DNA of 43,985 nt. Source: Ruminococcaceae bacterium UBA7147 (GTDB lineage: Bacteria > Bacillota > Clostridia > Oscillospirales > Acutalibacteraceae). Below are positions 22,717-30,923 of the stretch, piece after piece. A program made the position numbers and the translations under genes. The notes beneath the pieces are model-generated. The model had not been told where the DNA came from and made no database searches. It saw only the letters and a list, made by a program, of their open reading frames with translations. The stretch spans positions 1-43,985 of the forward strand of contig DKWR01000071.1 of NCBI GenBank assembly GCA_002491825.1. Direction: 5' to 3'. The first letter of the stretch is position 1; each line of letters starts with the position of its first letter.

Positions 22717-23898
22717 TCAGTCGTCGGCTGAAATATATGTTATCTTAAGGTTTTGCAAAGCCTCGTCAACAAGCGGTGCAAAGCCTGCCTTTTCCTGAGC
22801 CTCTTTTACGTATTTTAAAACAGGTCGTGTGCGTGGATGCTTTGGCGTAAACACCGTACAGCAGTCCTCGTAAGGCTCAATCGAAGTTTCGTAGGTATCT
22901 ATCTTGTATGAAATGTCGATAATTTCCTGCTTATCCATACCGATAAGCGGTCTGAACACAACCATATCGGTTGCTTCGTCTGTACAGCCGAGTGCGCCGA
23001 TTGTCTGGCTTGCAACCTGACCGAGGCTTTCGCCCGTAATGAGTGCCGAGCAATCGTTGTCAAGCGCAATCTTCTCGGAAATCTCCATCATCAGACGGCG
23101 CATAATAATTGTAAACAGCTCCTCGGGACAATCGTCCTTTATCTTTTCCTGAATCTTTGTAAACGGCACTGTGTACATTGTCATTCTGCCCGCATAGCGG
23201 CTGACTTTCTGAAGGAGCTTTACAACCTTTTCTTCCGCACGTCTGCTGGTGTAGGGCGGACTTGCAAAGTGAACGGCGGTGAGCTTGATACCACGCTTTG
23301 CCATCATATATGCGGCTACAGGGGAGTCAATTCCTCCGCTTATCAGAATAGCCGCCCTGCCGCCTGTGCCGACGGGAATACCGCCTGCACCCTTTTCGGG
23401 GTCGCAGTGGATATATGCGCCGAAGTCACGGATTTCAACATAAACGGTAACCTCGGGATTGTGAACGTCAACCGTAAGGTGAGGGAATTTTTCAAGAATC
23501 ACTCCGCCCAGCTCACGGCAGATTTCAGGCGACTTGTACGGAAAACGCTTGTCACTGCGCTTTGCCTCAACCTTAAAGGTTTTCGCCGATTTAAGAGTTT
23601 TTTCAAGATAAACGGGTGCGGTCTGCAAAACCGATTCAAGCGTTTTTTCCTCGCAGACAGCCGCCCTTGAGTAGGCGACAATTCCGAATACTCTTGAAAT
23701 TCTCTCGCACGCCTCGTCCAAGTCGATGTCCTCCGACAGCGGCTTAACATATATAGTCGACTGTGCCGAGGTAATCTCAAAACGTCCGAGAGTACTTAAT
23801 GCAAATTTAATATTCTTTTTTAAAACGTCTTCAAACGAACGGCGGTTAAGTCCCTTTAAAACAATTTCGCCGTCCTTCAAAAGGATAATTTCTTTCAT
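22717..23898 (-). CDS. thiI: tRNA 4-thiouridine synthase ThiI
   Basis: Thiolates U8 of tRNA and can feed sulfur to thiamine synthesis. It starts at the ATG at 23898 (MKEIILLKDGEIVLKGLNRR), giving 393 residues; a reading from 23961 would enter the upstream repeat. It has the N-terminal ferredoxin-like domain, a THUMP domain (about 55-165) and an adenylation domain with PP-loop SGGIDSPVA (187-195). A Cys lies in CPEELFTIIMRR, and there is no C-terminal rhodanese domain, as usual in Firmicutes. The upstream cysteine desulfurase gene supplies its sulfur. Confidence 0.96.
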   Translation of the reverse strand: MKEIILLKDGEIVLKGLNRRSFEDVLKKNIKFALSTLGRFEITSAQSTIYVKPLSEDIDLDEACERISRVFGIVAYSRAAVCEEKTLESVLQTAPVYLEKTLKSAKTFKVEAKRSDKRFPYKSPEICRELGGVILEKFPHLTVDVHNPEVTVYVEIRDFGAYIHCDPEKGAGGIPVGTGGRAAILISGGIDSPVAAYMMAKRGIKLTAVHFASPPYTSRRAEEKVVKLLQKVSRYAGRMTMYTVPFTKIQEKIKDDCPEELFTIIMRRLMMEISEKIALDNDCSALITGESLGQVASQTIGALGCTDEATDMVVFRPLIGMDKQEIIDISYKIDTYETSIEPYEDCCTVFTPKHPRTRPVLKYVKEAQEKAGFAPLVDEALQNLKITYISADD

Positions 23899-23932
23899 AT
23901 GCCTTCCTTTTACTATGTGTTTTATTTTTGAA

Positions 23933-24097
23933 CGTAGGGACACGGCGTTCCGTGTCCACACAAAAATTGTATTTCAATTTTTGTGAATGGGACGTCAAGG
24001 ATGCCGTCCCCTACGGAAATGTTTATTTCCTCTATAACTACGGTTTTATCGGTAAAATTAGATTGCCACTGCGGACACGGCACGCCGTGTCCCTACG
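23933..24097. repeat. 165-bp palindromic element upstream of thiI
   Basis: The ends are inverted copies of CGTAGGGACACGGC (23933-23946 and 24084-24097). Inside are further perfect hairpins: GGACACGG-CGTT-CCGTGTCC, ACAAAAATTG-TATTT-CAATTTTTGT (about 23958-23983), GGGACG...CGTCCC, and GGACACGGC-AC-GCCGTGTCC at the other end. There is no gene and no U-tract. It is a non-autonomous foldback element sitting between iscS and thiI. Confidence 0.75.
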
Positions 24098-24103
24098 ACT
24101 AAA

Positions 24104-24208
24104 ACAAACGTTTCCTCTATATCCGTAGGGGACGGGTTCCTACACGTCCCGAAACGTTACCATTATATCAACGTTAATTCAGCCGACAAACCTTTCCAAA
24201 CAACACGC
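24104..24208. repeat. Dispersed intergenic repeat, copy 2
   Basis: Shares 25 nt (24104-24128), 32 nt (24125-24156) and 15 nt (24194-24208, TTCCAAACAACACGC) with copy 1 at 16294-16411; the last two blocks are inverted relative to copy 1. It abuts the 165-bp element and fills the rest of the spacer after the cysteine desulfurase gene. Confidence 0.75.
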
Positions 24209-24229
24209 ATTAATAATTCCGAATTGAAC

Positions 24230-25363
24230 TCACCTGTGTGCCAGCACCGACAGTCCTGTTTCAATGCTCCTGCAAAGCACGTCAACGTCCTCTTTGCAGT
24301 TGTATTTTGAAAAGCTGATTCTGATTGCGCTGTCGGCACGTTTTCTTGACAGTCCCATTGCGCTCAATACGTGGCTCGGCTTGCCCTTTGCACAGGCACT
24401 TCCCGAGGAAACAAAAACGTCAAATTCTTCAAGAAAATGGAGCATTGTTTCGCTCCTCACCCTGCCGACCGAAATGTTCAGCACATAAGGCAGAGCGTTT
24501 TCGGGAGAATTTATGCTTACACCGTCAATGCTTTTCAGCTTTTGCCTTGCATATTCGTTAAGCTCCGATATTTTCTTATAATTTTCATCAATATTGAATT
24601 CCTCGCAGGCAACTCCGAATGCTGCAATCAGCGGCAGTGCCTCGGTACCGGGGCGGATTTTCTTTTCCTGCTCGCCGCCGTACTGATGAGGAATAATGCG
24701 AACGCCCTTTTTTATGTACAGCGCTCCGCACCCCTTTGGTGCGTGAACCTTGTGTGCGCTGACGGTAATCAAATCCGCACAAAGCCGCCTTGCGTTAAGA
24801 GCAATTTTTCCGAATGCCTGAACAGCGTCTGTGTGACAGATTGTGTCGCTGTTCTTTTCCTTGACAGCCGAAAAAATCTCGCTTACGGGCATTACCGCAC
24901 CGGTTTCGTTGTTGACGCACATAACGGAAACAAGGATTGTGCTTTCATCAACCTCCTGCAAAACGCTTTCGGGAGTGATAATTCCGTTCTCGTTCGGTGC
25001 AATTCTGACAACCTCAAAGCCGTCGTTTTCGAGCTTCTGCGCCGATTCAATAATACTGCTGTGCTCAACAGATGAAATAATAATCTTGTTGCCACGTCTT
25101 TTTTTCGCCTGAGCAACGCCGAAAAGTGCAGTATTGTTAGCCTCTGTGCCGCCGCTTGTAAAGAAAATTTCTTCACTCTGCGCACCGAGCGTTTTTGCAA
25201 CAGACCTTCTCGCCGTTTCAAGCTCCTTCTCCGCATTCATTCCCTTAAGGTGCAGAGATGAGGGATTGCCGTAATTTTCAACCATTACCCTATATGCCTT
25301 TTCAGCCGCTTTTTCCGAAACAGCCGTAGTTGCGCTGTTGTCAAGATAATGTTCCAAACCCAT
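24230..25363 (-). CDS. iscS: Cysteine desulfurase (IscS/NifS family)
   Basis: A PLP enzyme that removes sulfur from cysteine as a persulfide for tRNA thiolation (with ThiI) or Fe-S assembly. From the ATG at 25363 it has 377 residues. A TTG two codons later (giving MEHYLDNSATT) has better spacing from GGGGGA and is an alternative. It shows HYLDNSATT, TSGGTEANNTAL, PLP lysine in VSAHKVHAPKGCG and the catalytic Cys in SSGSACAKGKPSH. The short loop before the Cys fits the IscS-like group. The longer upstream ATG at 25405 lies inside the -10 box and is rejected. Confidence 0.95.
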   Translation of the reverse strand: MGLEHYLDNSATTAVSEKAAEKAYRVMVENYGNPSSLHLKGMNAEKELETARRSVAKTLGAQSEEIFFTSGGTEANNTALFGVAQAKKRRGNKIIISSVEHSSIIESAQKLENDGFEVVRIAPNENGIITPESVLQEVDESTILVSVMCVNNETGAVMPVSEIFSAVKEKNSDTICHTDAVQAFGKIALNARRLCADLITVSAHKVHAPKGCGALYIKKGVRIIPHQYGGEQEKKIRPGTEALPLIAAFGVACEEFNIDENYKKISELNEYARQKLKSIDGVSINSPENALPYVLNISVGRVRSETMLHFLEEFDVFVSSGSACAKGKPSHVLSAMGLSRKRADSAIRISFSKYNCKEDVDVLCRSIETGLSVLAHR

Positions 25364-25403
25364 TCCCCCGTATAATGCAGTTGCACATAAATATACATTT
25401 AAC

Positions 25404-25409
25404 ATTATA
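25404..25409 (-). promoter_or_regulatory. Probable -10 box of iscS
   Basis: A perfect TATAAT on the minus strand lies about 40 nt before the iscS start. No good -35 box is seen 16-18 nt upstream, so it may need an activator or use another element. Confidence 0.45.
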
Positions 25410-25506
25410 CAACATAAAGTCAGAAAAATAAAGTGAAAATTTTAACATAAATATTTAAAATACGGACAGAATAAAGGTAAAGAACGGATAACAAAAGGGG
25501 TATCAT

Positions 25507-25962
25507 ATGATTTCACCAAAAGAATACGATAAAATTGTGAAGAAAAATTCACCGAAAAGTAAATGTTTTGTGAACGGACTGAAAGCCTTTCTAATCGGCG
25601 GAGCAATCTGCGCAGTCGGACAGGGACTTATAAATCTTTACGGTGCGCTCGGAATTGAGGAACAGCAAGCCAAAACGCTCACCTCGGTAACACTTGTTTT
25701 TCTGGGAATACTGCTGACGGCAATCGGAGTGTACGACAAAATTGCAAAGCACGCAGGCGCAGGAACGCTTGTTCCGATTACAGGCTTTGCAAACGCCGTT
25801 TCCTCCCCTGCAATCGAGTTCAAATCAGAAGGCTACGTTGCAGGCTTGGGCGCAAAGCTGTTCATCATCGCAGGACCTGTAATAGTATACGGCGTTTCGG
25901 CGTCGATAATCTACGGCGCAGTACTTTGGATTCTGCATATGTTCGGCATAACGCTGTTTTAG
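25507..25962 (+). CDS. spoVAC: Stage V sporulation protein AC-like membrane protein
   Basis: SpoVAC belongs to the inner-membrane complex that moves dipicolinic acid into the forespore and, as a mechanosensitive channel, out on germination. The 151-residue protein has an N-terminal YDKIVKKNSPKSK, then AFLIGGAICAVGQG (first membrane segment, about residues 27-44), LTSVTLVFLGILLTAIGVYDK, the conserved loop AGAGTLVPITGFANAVSSPAIEFKSEG, and two last segments. Normally it is followed by spoVAD and spoVAE; here it stands alone before a terminator. GGGG lies 7 nt before the ATG. Confidence 0.88.
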   Translation: MISPKEYDKIVKKNSPKSKCFVNGLKAFLIGGAICAVGQGLINLYGALGIEEQQAKTLTSVTLVFLGILLTAIGVYDKIAKHAGAGTLVPITGFANAVSSPAIEFKSEGYVAGLGAKLFIIAGPVIVYGVSASIIYGAVLWILHMFGITLF

Positions 25963-25982
25963 CAGTTTCCTATAAATCAAAA

Positions 25983-26020
25983 ACAGTCGGCTGTTTTCCT
26001 TCTTGAGAACAACCGACTGT
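25983..26020. terminator. Bidirectional terminator between spoVAC and the zinc-ribbon operon
   Basis: Stem ACAGTCGG / CCGACTGT extended by GTTTTC/GAGAAC-type pairs. AGTTTTTTATTT follows on the plus strand and an A/T-rich stretch (TTTTTGATTTATAG) follows on the minus strand. It serves both converging genes. Confidence 0.85.
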
Positions 26021-26037
26021 AGTTTTTTATTTAATAC

Positions 26038-27487
26038 TTATTCAACCTTTGAAAGTTTATCGAGAATCCGTGCCTGTACTTCAATAAAATACAGTGAATC
26101 TGCCTCTGTAACTTCTTTGCTTTCCATATCGTTAAGAGCCTGCATTGTTTCGGAATATTTACTCAAATACTCCGAATACTCGTCCATCATCTCAAGAGGA
26201 TTGTCCGACTCGGAATACCTTTTCATAAAGTCAATGTACTCGTCAAAGAATTCCTCGTAGCTGTCCATTGCCTTTTTAAACTCGGGCGTAACTCCTGTTG
26301 CTGTTTTGCTTGACTGCTCTTTCTTCGAGCTTTCCGCCTTTGAGCTTTCTGCTTTTGAAGTTTCTTCCTCGGTAGTTTCTTCTTCGGGTGCCGAAAGATA
26401 TATCTTCATAACATTAAACGCTGAAAGTGAAACTTCAAGGCTATAGTCCTTACTGTTTTTAGCATGGTAATAATCATCACCGTTGCTGTAATCAACGTCA
26501 AAGCCCTTTTCCTTGCAAGCCTTTACATACTCTTTGAAGTCGCTCTCCGATGTTTTATCAACCGATACACTCAAGCAATCGGAAGAATCATTATTTATCT
26601 TTCCTGTTTTCGATTTTGGAACAGGGAGCATTTTTGCAAGGGCACTGTCAGGCCATTCAATTTCGCCCATTTTTTCCGGTGCCTTAAGATTCAAACTGTA
26701 ATAGTCATCAAAGAAAATCAGTGAAAGATCATATCCGTCACCGTTGTAAGCAGAATACATTCCGTCTGTTTCATTTGATTCAACAGTATACCCCATTTCT
26801 TTGCAGGCTTTTACATATTCATCAAAAATCGCTTTCGGAAGAATTAATATCCATGTTCAGCGAATCATCTTTATTCCATGAAATATCTCCGCTGTGTGAT
26901 TTAGGTTCAGGCAAAAATTCGTGGAGTTCAATATCGTTCCAATCAAAATCTTTATAATCTTTCGAGACGCTTTTATTTCCCATAAGTGCAAGAAACGGAA
27001 AAGCCAGTATCAAAGCCACAATAGTTGTTATAATATGTAAGTTTTTAGCCTTCGTTTTGATAATTCGCAGTCCGAAAAGGAAGGATAAAATATACAGCGC
27101 AATTCCAAGCAAACCGACTAAGCCTGAGGCAATACTTCCGTTTGCAAATGCAAGAACCGTAAAAAGCGAGTCTATAATTATGAATACCACAAGTAATTTA
27201 CTCAGGAATCCCTTTTTAAACTTTCTTACACTCTCCTCCTCATTTTTAAGAGCCTCTTGCCTTAAACGCTCCGACTCAATCTGCTGTTTGCCTTTTTCAA
27301 CTTCCTTGTACGCCTGCGATTTTATTTTTTCAACTCTGACCGCTTCGGTGTCGCCGAGCAAATCGGAAACCGAATATTTTGTGCCGCAGTACGGACACTC
27401 TGTATACTCTTTTGAAGAGTCAATTTCAAGCTGACCTCCGCAGTTTGAGCAAAAAACTGCCGAGGAATTTACATTTTCATTACCCAT
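26038..27487 (-). pseudogene. Zinc-ribbon membrane protein with two tandem domains, split by a frameshift
   Basis: Two reading frames (27487 down to 26822, and 26796 down to 26038) form one 482-residue protein if one base is removed from an A-run at 26824-26828 (T5 on the coding strand); the corrected text runs ESDF-DEYVKACKE-MGY. Domains: zinc ribbon C13/C16...C31/C34; a charged helix (45-95); three membrane segments (about 97-116, 119-141, 150-169); two copies of an about 80-residue domain (about 192-271 and 287-367), each with LPxPKS and SESDFxEYVKACKExG; a Ser/Glu linker; a C-terminal helical domain. It resembles B. subtilis YdjG in architecture. It may be a sequencing error, a phase-variable site or a true lesion. 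The second half has no obvious start signal of its own. Confidence 0.8.
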
Positions 27488-27511
27488 TTTTTCCTCCTGT
27501 ATTTTCTAAAA

Positions 27512-28198
27512 CTATTTTAGAAGCCTGCACCTCTTGTTGCGTTTGTCAATCAATATCAGAAGTTCATTTCCCAAAGCAACGGAAAGCTGTACATCTTTCG
27601 ATATTACTGCGTCTTCAAAAGCCGAAAACTGCCGCTGAATACTTGTATCAAGCTGTTCAAGCGCAGAGTTCGACATAACGTCGCTGAATCTTATTGCCTC
27701 ATAAACCCTTTTAGCTGTAGCTTTTATTTCAGGCTCGTCGGCTGACATCATAATATGTTCGGCGTCAGCTGCAAGCGACCTCATAACAAAAGCAGACATT
27801 CTGACTTCCTTGTCAATAGCGCTTACGGTTTTTGAAAATACAAGCGTAAGAATAACGCCTGTAAGCGTTGCCGCAAGCACTGCCGAACAAAGCAGAATGC
27901 AAAGCCACATCGGGAATGACGGAATAATCATTGCAAATCCGCCTACAACAAGCATTGCGACAAGTCCCGTTAGACTTGCTTTGAACGCAGGCAGGCTGTA
28001 TACGGTTTTTTGAGGTTCATTTGATTTCAACGCAAAAAACGAACAGGCAAGCTGAAGTAAAAAGGTAACAGTAATGAATATGTAACCAACCCAGAATACA
28101 CCGCAGAATCTTGTCGGCAGAGGTATCAGAAATGCCGCAAGGCTGAACACAACAAAGCACAAAGCCCAGATCACGGTATAAACCTTAAAAGACTTCAT
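27512..28198 (-). CDS. Four-helix membrane protein (YdjH-like position)
   Basis: A 228-residue protein with four membrane segments in the first 125 residues (VYTVIWALCFVVFSLAAFL, FWVGYIFITVTFLLQLACSFF, LTGLVAMLVVGGFAMIIP, WLCILLCSAVLAATLTGVIL), followed by a soluble helical tail (about 130-228) ending in basic KRNKRCRLLK. I do not recognise a family. It is 5 nt downstream of the SPFH gene and 24 nt before the zinc-ribbon gene, so it is part of the operon and parallels YdjH in the Bacillus ydjFGHI operon. Confidence 0.75.
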   Translation of the reverse strand: MKSFKVYTVIWALCFVVFSLAAFLIPLPTRFCGVFWVGYIFITVTFLLQLACSFFALKSNEPQKTVYSLPAFKASLTGLVAMLVVGGFAMIIPSFPMWLCILLCSAVLAATLTGVILTLVFSKTVSAIDKEVRMSAFVMRSLAADAEHIMMSADEPEIKATAKRVYEAIRFSDVMSNSALEQLDTSIQRQFSAFEDAVISKDVQLSVALGNELLILIDKRNKRCRLLK

Positions 28199-28203
28199 AA
28201 TTG

Positions 28204-29385
28204 TTATTCACCTCTTTTTGTACCGCACTTCGGACAGAACTTTCCGGGATGTTCGAAAACATACCCGCAATTTTTGCAGAAATTCTTATGATCTGCAACA
28301 GGCGAACCGCATTCCTCACAGAATGACGCTCCTGTGCCTATTCCGGCACCGCAGTTTTCACAGAATCTTGACTCACCCTGAACAGGTGCGGCATTCCTCT
28401 GCGATGAATCAACTGCGTCCCTCATCATATTGCCGACCATTGAGCCGACAGCTCCGCCGACGCCTGCCATAGTGCCAAAACCTACTCCCATATTGGTAAA
28501 CTCGCCCACAGCCTCGTTCTGGGCAATTTTTTCAGCCACGTCAAATCCACGCTCCTGACTGTATGTATATCCCTCCTGCGAACGCTTTGTCGCCTGAGCC
28601 TTTGAGTCAATGACCGTCTTTTGCGCCTCTGTTTCGGCGTGGATAATTTCGGTCTGCTGTTTAAGCTTTGCCTCTGCAATGTCTGCATACTGACGGAAAT
28701 GAAGCTCCTTGAATTTTTCATATTGAGCGTTGCCGTCAGGCTTCATTACCTTTGAAACAAAAAATCTTTCAAGCGACACGCCGTAATCGGCAAAATCGGG
28801 AACGAGCAGCTTTTTGATTGCCTCCGAAAACTTTGTGAGATGTTCGTCAATTTCAAAAATGCTTATGTTTTCCGACTTAATCGTCTGCGCAATGTAGGTT
28901 TTGACCTTGGTCATCAAAAATGCTCTGAAGCACCTTGTCAGCGATTGCTGTGTAAGTCCGTCCTCCGTTCCGACAAGCTTTACAAGCAGCCGTTTGCTGT
29001 CAACTGCCTGCAAGCTCATCTCTCCCGACGCACCCAGCGACAAAGGGAATTTGTAACTTGGCTCGATAAACTGTACTCTTGTGTCAGTTCCCCATTTTAT
29101 GGACATCTGCTCGGTTTTATTGATGAAATAAACCTCACAGTGAAAAGGTGAAATTCCGCCGCTTGCAAGCTTGAGCGCTCTGCCCAAAAGAGGAATGTTC
29201 TGCGTTTTAAGAGTGTATCTGCCGGGACCGAATAAATCAAGAGCCTGACCGTTCATAAAGAAAACGGCCTCCTGATTTTCGTGAACAATCAGCTGTGACA
29301 GCGTGTTGAAATCCTCACGGGGATATTTCCATATGAAGGTGCTGTTGTCACCCTCGTACTTGATGACGTCAAAGAATTTCGGCAT
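28204..29385 (-). CDS. SPFH-domain protein with two C-terminal zinc ribbons (YdjI-like)
   Basis: A 393-residue protein of the virion-core/SPFH group. Residues 25-215 form the SPFH (stomatin-like) domain (NQEAVFFMNGQALDLFGPGRYTL, then FAKL-like repeats). A coiled coil follows (about 220-275, rich in K/E/Q/A), then a glycine-rich stretch (300-322), then two zinc ribbons (C342/C345/C356/C359 and C370/C373/C384/C387). It has no membrane helix, so it likely binds membrane partners. In B. subtilis YdjI localises the YdjG-YdjH pair. The ATG follows directly on the stop codon of the repressor gene (TAAATG). Confidence 0.88.
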   Translation of the reverse strand: MPKFFDVIKYEGDNSTFIWKYPREDFNTLSQLIVHENQEAVFFMNGQALDLFGPGRYTLKTQNIPLLGRALKLASGGISPFHCEVYFINKTEQMSIKWGTDTRVQFIEPSYKFPLSLGASGEMSLQAVDSKRLLVKLVGTEDGLTQQSLTRCFRAFLMTKVKTYIAQTIKSENISIFEIDEHLTKFSEAIKKLLVPDFADYGVSLERFFVSKVMKPDGNAQYEKFKELHFRQYADIAEAKLKQQTEIIHAETEAQKTVIDSKAQATKRSQEGYTYSQERGFDVAEKIAQNEAVGEFTNMGVGFGTMAGVGGAVGSMVGNMMRDAVDSSQRNAAPVQGESRFCENCGAGIGTGASFCEECGSPVADHKNFCKNCGYVFEHPGKFCPKCGTKRGE

Positions 29386-29577
29386 TTAGTCGCCCTCCTT
29401 GATTTCAAGGTTTTCAACAGCAAATTCCAGACACATCTGAATGATTTCATTTCTTGTACGTCCCGTCTGTTCAGCAATTTTGTCAAGTTCTTCAACCAGT
29501 TCATTTGTAAGTCTTGATGACACTACCATAGTTCCGCCTCTGTACTTTTTTGAAGTAATAATCAGTTTTTTATTCAT
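29386..29577 (-). CDS. Ribbon-helix-helix (CopG/MetJ-type) transcriptional regulator
   Basis: A 63-residue protein with the RHH pattern: a beta strand around residues 16-22 (MVVSSRL), helix A at 24-37 (NELVEELDKIAEQT), a G-R turn and helix B at 41-56 (RNEIIQMCLEFAVENL). Such proteins dimerise and insert the strand into the major groove of palindromic sites. AAGGTG lies 7 nt before the ATG. It is the first gene of the operon and its own promoter carries four palindromes, so it is probably an autorepressor of the SPFH module. Confidence 0.85.
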   Translation of the reverse strand: MNKKLIITSKKYRGGTMVVSSRLTNELVEELDKIAEQTGRTRNEIIQMCLEFAVENLEIKEGD

Positions 29578-29598
29578 TTACTTCACCTTTCTGTTACT

Positions 29599-29717
29599 AT
29601 AGTACTACATTTGTAATTACTTGTCAACCACAATTGTAGTTTATTTTAAAATACAATTGTAATTTTATTTGTTTTTACCTTTAATTCTATATAAAATCAT
29701 TATAAACTACAAATGTA
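29599..29717 (-). promoter_or_regulatory. Promoter with four TACAATTGTA-like operators
   Basis: Minus-strand promoter: TTGACA (29622-29627), 17-nt spacer, TACTAT (29599-29604). Four near-identical 10-bp palindromes: 29606-29615 (TACATTTGTA, inside the spacer), 29629-29638 (CACAATTGTA, just upstream of -35), 29652-29661 (TACAATTGTA, perfect) and 29708-29717 (TACAAATGTA). The first three are exactly 23 bp apart. This fits cooperative binding of the adjacent RHH repressor. Confidence 0.8.
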
Positions 29718-29775
29718 ATTATTGCAACAGTATCAGAAAAACAATTATTATTCTTTGGTACATTCGGCATTTTTA

Positions 29776-30729
29776 TCACAGCGACAGAGTTCTGAAATTG
29801 TCGTTTAGGATGTTACAGCTGTTATTCAGCTTTTCAATTTCCTCCTCGGTGAGCTTCATTTCAAGAAGCCGCTTTGCTCCTCCTGCGTTTACAAAGCAGG
29901 GATTGCCGATGAACACGTCCTTTTTACAGCCGTATTCTCCACGAAGCCTTGTTGAAACCGTCAAAACTGAATTTTCGTCATTCAAAATCGCCCTTGCAAT
30001 TTTCACAATCGCCATTCCGATTCCGTAATACGTTGCGCCCTTCGCTTCAATTATCTCCTGTGCCGCTGTGCGAACGTCAACGGCGATTTTTTCAAGCTCC
30101 TCCATAGAGTACGTCTGTGAATTGTCGGCAAGCACGTCCTTAATCGGCTTGACGGCTAATATAGCCTGACTCCACGGCACAAACTCGCTGTCACCGTGCT
30201 CGCCGATTACGTATGCGTGAATATTCCTCGGATCAATCTCAAAATACTCGCCCATAAGATAGCGCAGTCTTGCGGTATCAAGCGTTGTACCCGTGCCGAT
30301 AACCTTCGCCGCATTAAAGCCCGAAAGCTCAAACGTAACCCTCGTCATAATGTCAACAGGGTTTGTCGCAACGAGGAAAATTCCGTCAAAGCCGTTCTGA
30401 ACCACATTCGGCACAATTGATGCAAAAACCTTTGTGTTCCTCTGCAAAAGCTCCAGTCTGCTCTCACCCGGCTTCTGATTAACTCCTGCGCAAATTACAA
30501 CAATGTCTGCGTCGGAACAGTCGCTGTAGCTTCCGCTGTAGATTTTCATACTTGAATTTGAAAACGCAAGTCCGTGATTCAAATCCATAGCCTCGCCGTT
30601 GGCTCGCTTTTCGTTGATGTCAATCAGCACCAGCTCATCACAAAGATTGCGGTTAAGAGCCGCATAGGCAAAGCTCATTCCGACCATTCCCGTACCGATA
30701 AGTACAATTTTTTTCTTGTTGTCAGCCAT
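29776..30729 (-). CDS. ldh: L-lactate dehydrogenase
   Basis: Reduces pyruvate to L-lactate with NADH in fermentation. I start at the ATG at 30729 (MADNKKKIVLIGTGMVG, 317 residues), with AGGAAG upstream; a reading from 30753 adds eight residues. It has the Rossmann GxGxxG, the active-site arginine in the mobile loop (GESRLELLQRN), NPVD(IMT) and the proton-donor histidine in IGEHGDSEFVPW. The fructose-bisphosphate site was not assessed. Monocistronic; the RHH operon promoter follows downstream. Confidence 0.93.
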   Translation of the reverse strand: MADNKKKIVLIGTGMVGMSFAYAALNRNLCDELVLIDINEKRANGEAMDLNHGLAFSNSSMKIYSGSYSDCSDADIVVICAGVNQKPGESRLELLQRNTKVFASIVPNVVQNGFDGIFLVATNPVDIMTRVTFELSGFNAAKVIGTGTTLDTARLRYLMGEYFEIDPRNIHAYVIGEHGDSEFVPWSQAILAVKPIKDVLADNSQTYSMEELEKIAVDVRTAAQEIIEAKGATYYGIGMAIVKIARAILNDENSVLTVSTRLRGEYGCKKDVFIGNPCFVNAGGAKRLLEMKLTEEEIEKLNNSCNILNDNFRTLSL

Positions 30730-30894
30730 AAATTTCTTCCTTTCATAAATCATAAAGCTCTATTATTTTCTGCCGACAGAGTTTTATTATTCCGAAAAAT
30801 TGTTCACTGTTAATAATTGCTTGATATATTTTACTGTAAATCAAAATTTTCCAACATTTTCACGTCAGATATGTAAAAAATATGAAAAAACTCC

Positions 30895-30923
30895 TTGAAA
30901 ATCAATACTTTTTATGCTAATAT
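30895..30923 (+). promoter_or_regulatory. Sigma-A promoter of nfnAB
   Basis: TTGAAA (30895-30900), 17-nt spacer, TAATAT (30918-30923). Start site expected near 30930, giving a 65-nt leader before nfnA. The ldh-nfnA gap is otherwise AT-rich; I did not find a full Rex-type TTGTTAA-n-TTAACAA palindrome. Confidence 0.75.

Noticed and set aside
24371..25075. A long plus-strand frame opposite iscS
   Set aside because: It is the complementary reading of a well-supported cysteine desulfurase gene, without a binding site or family match.
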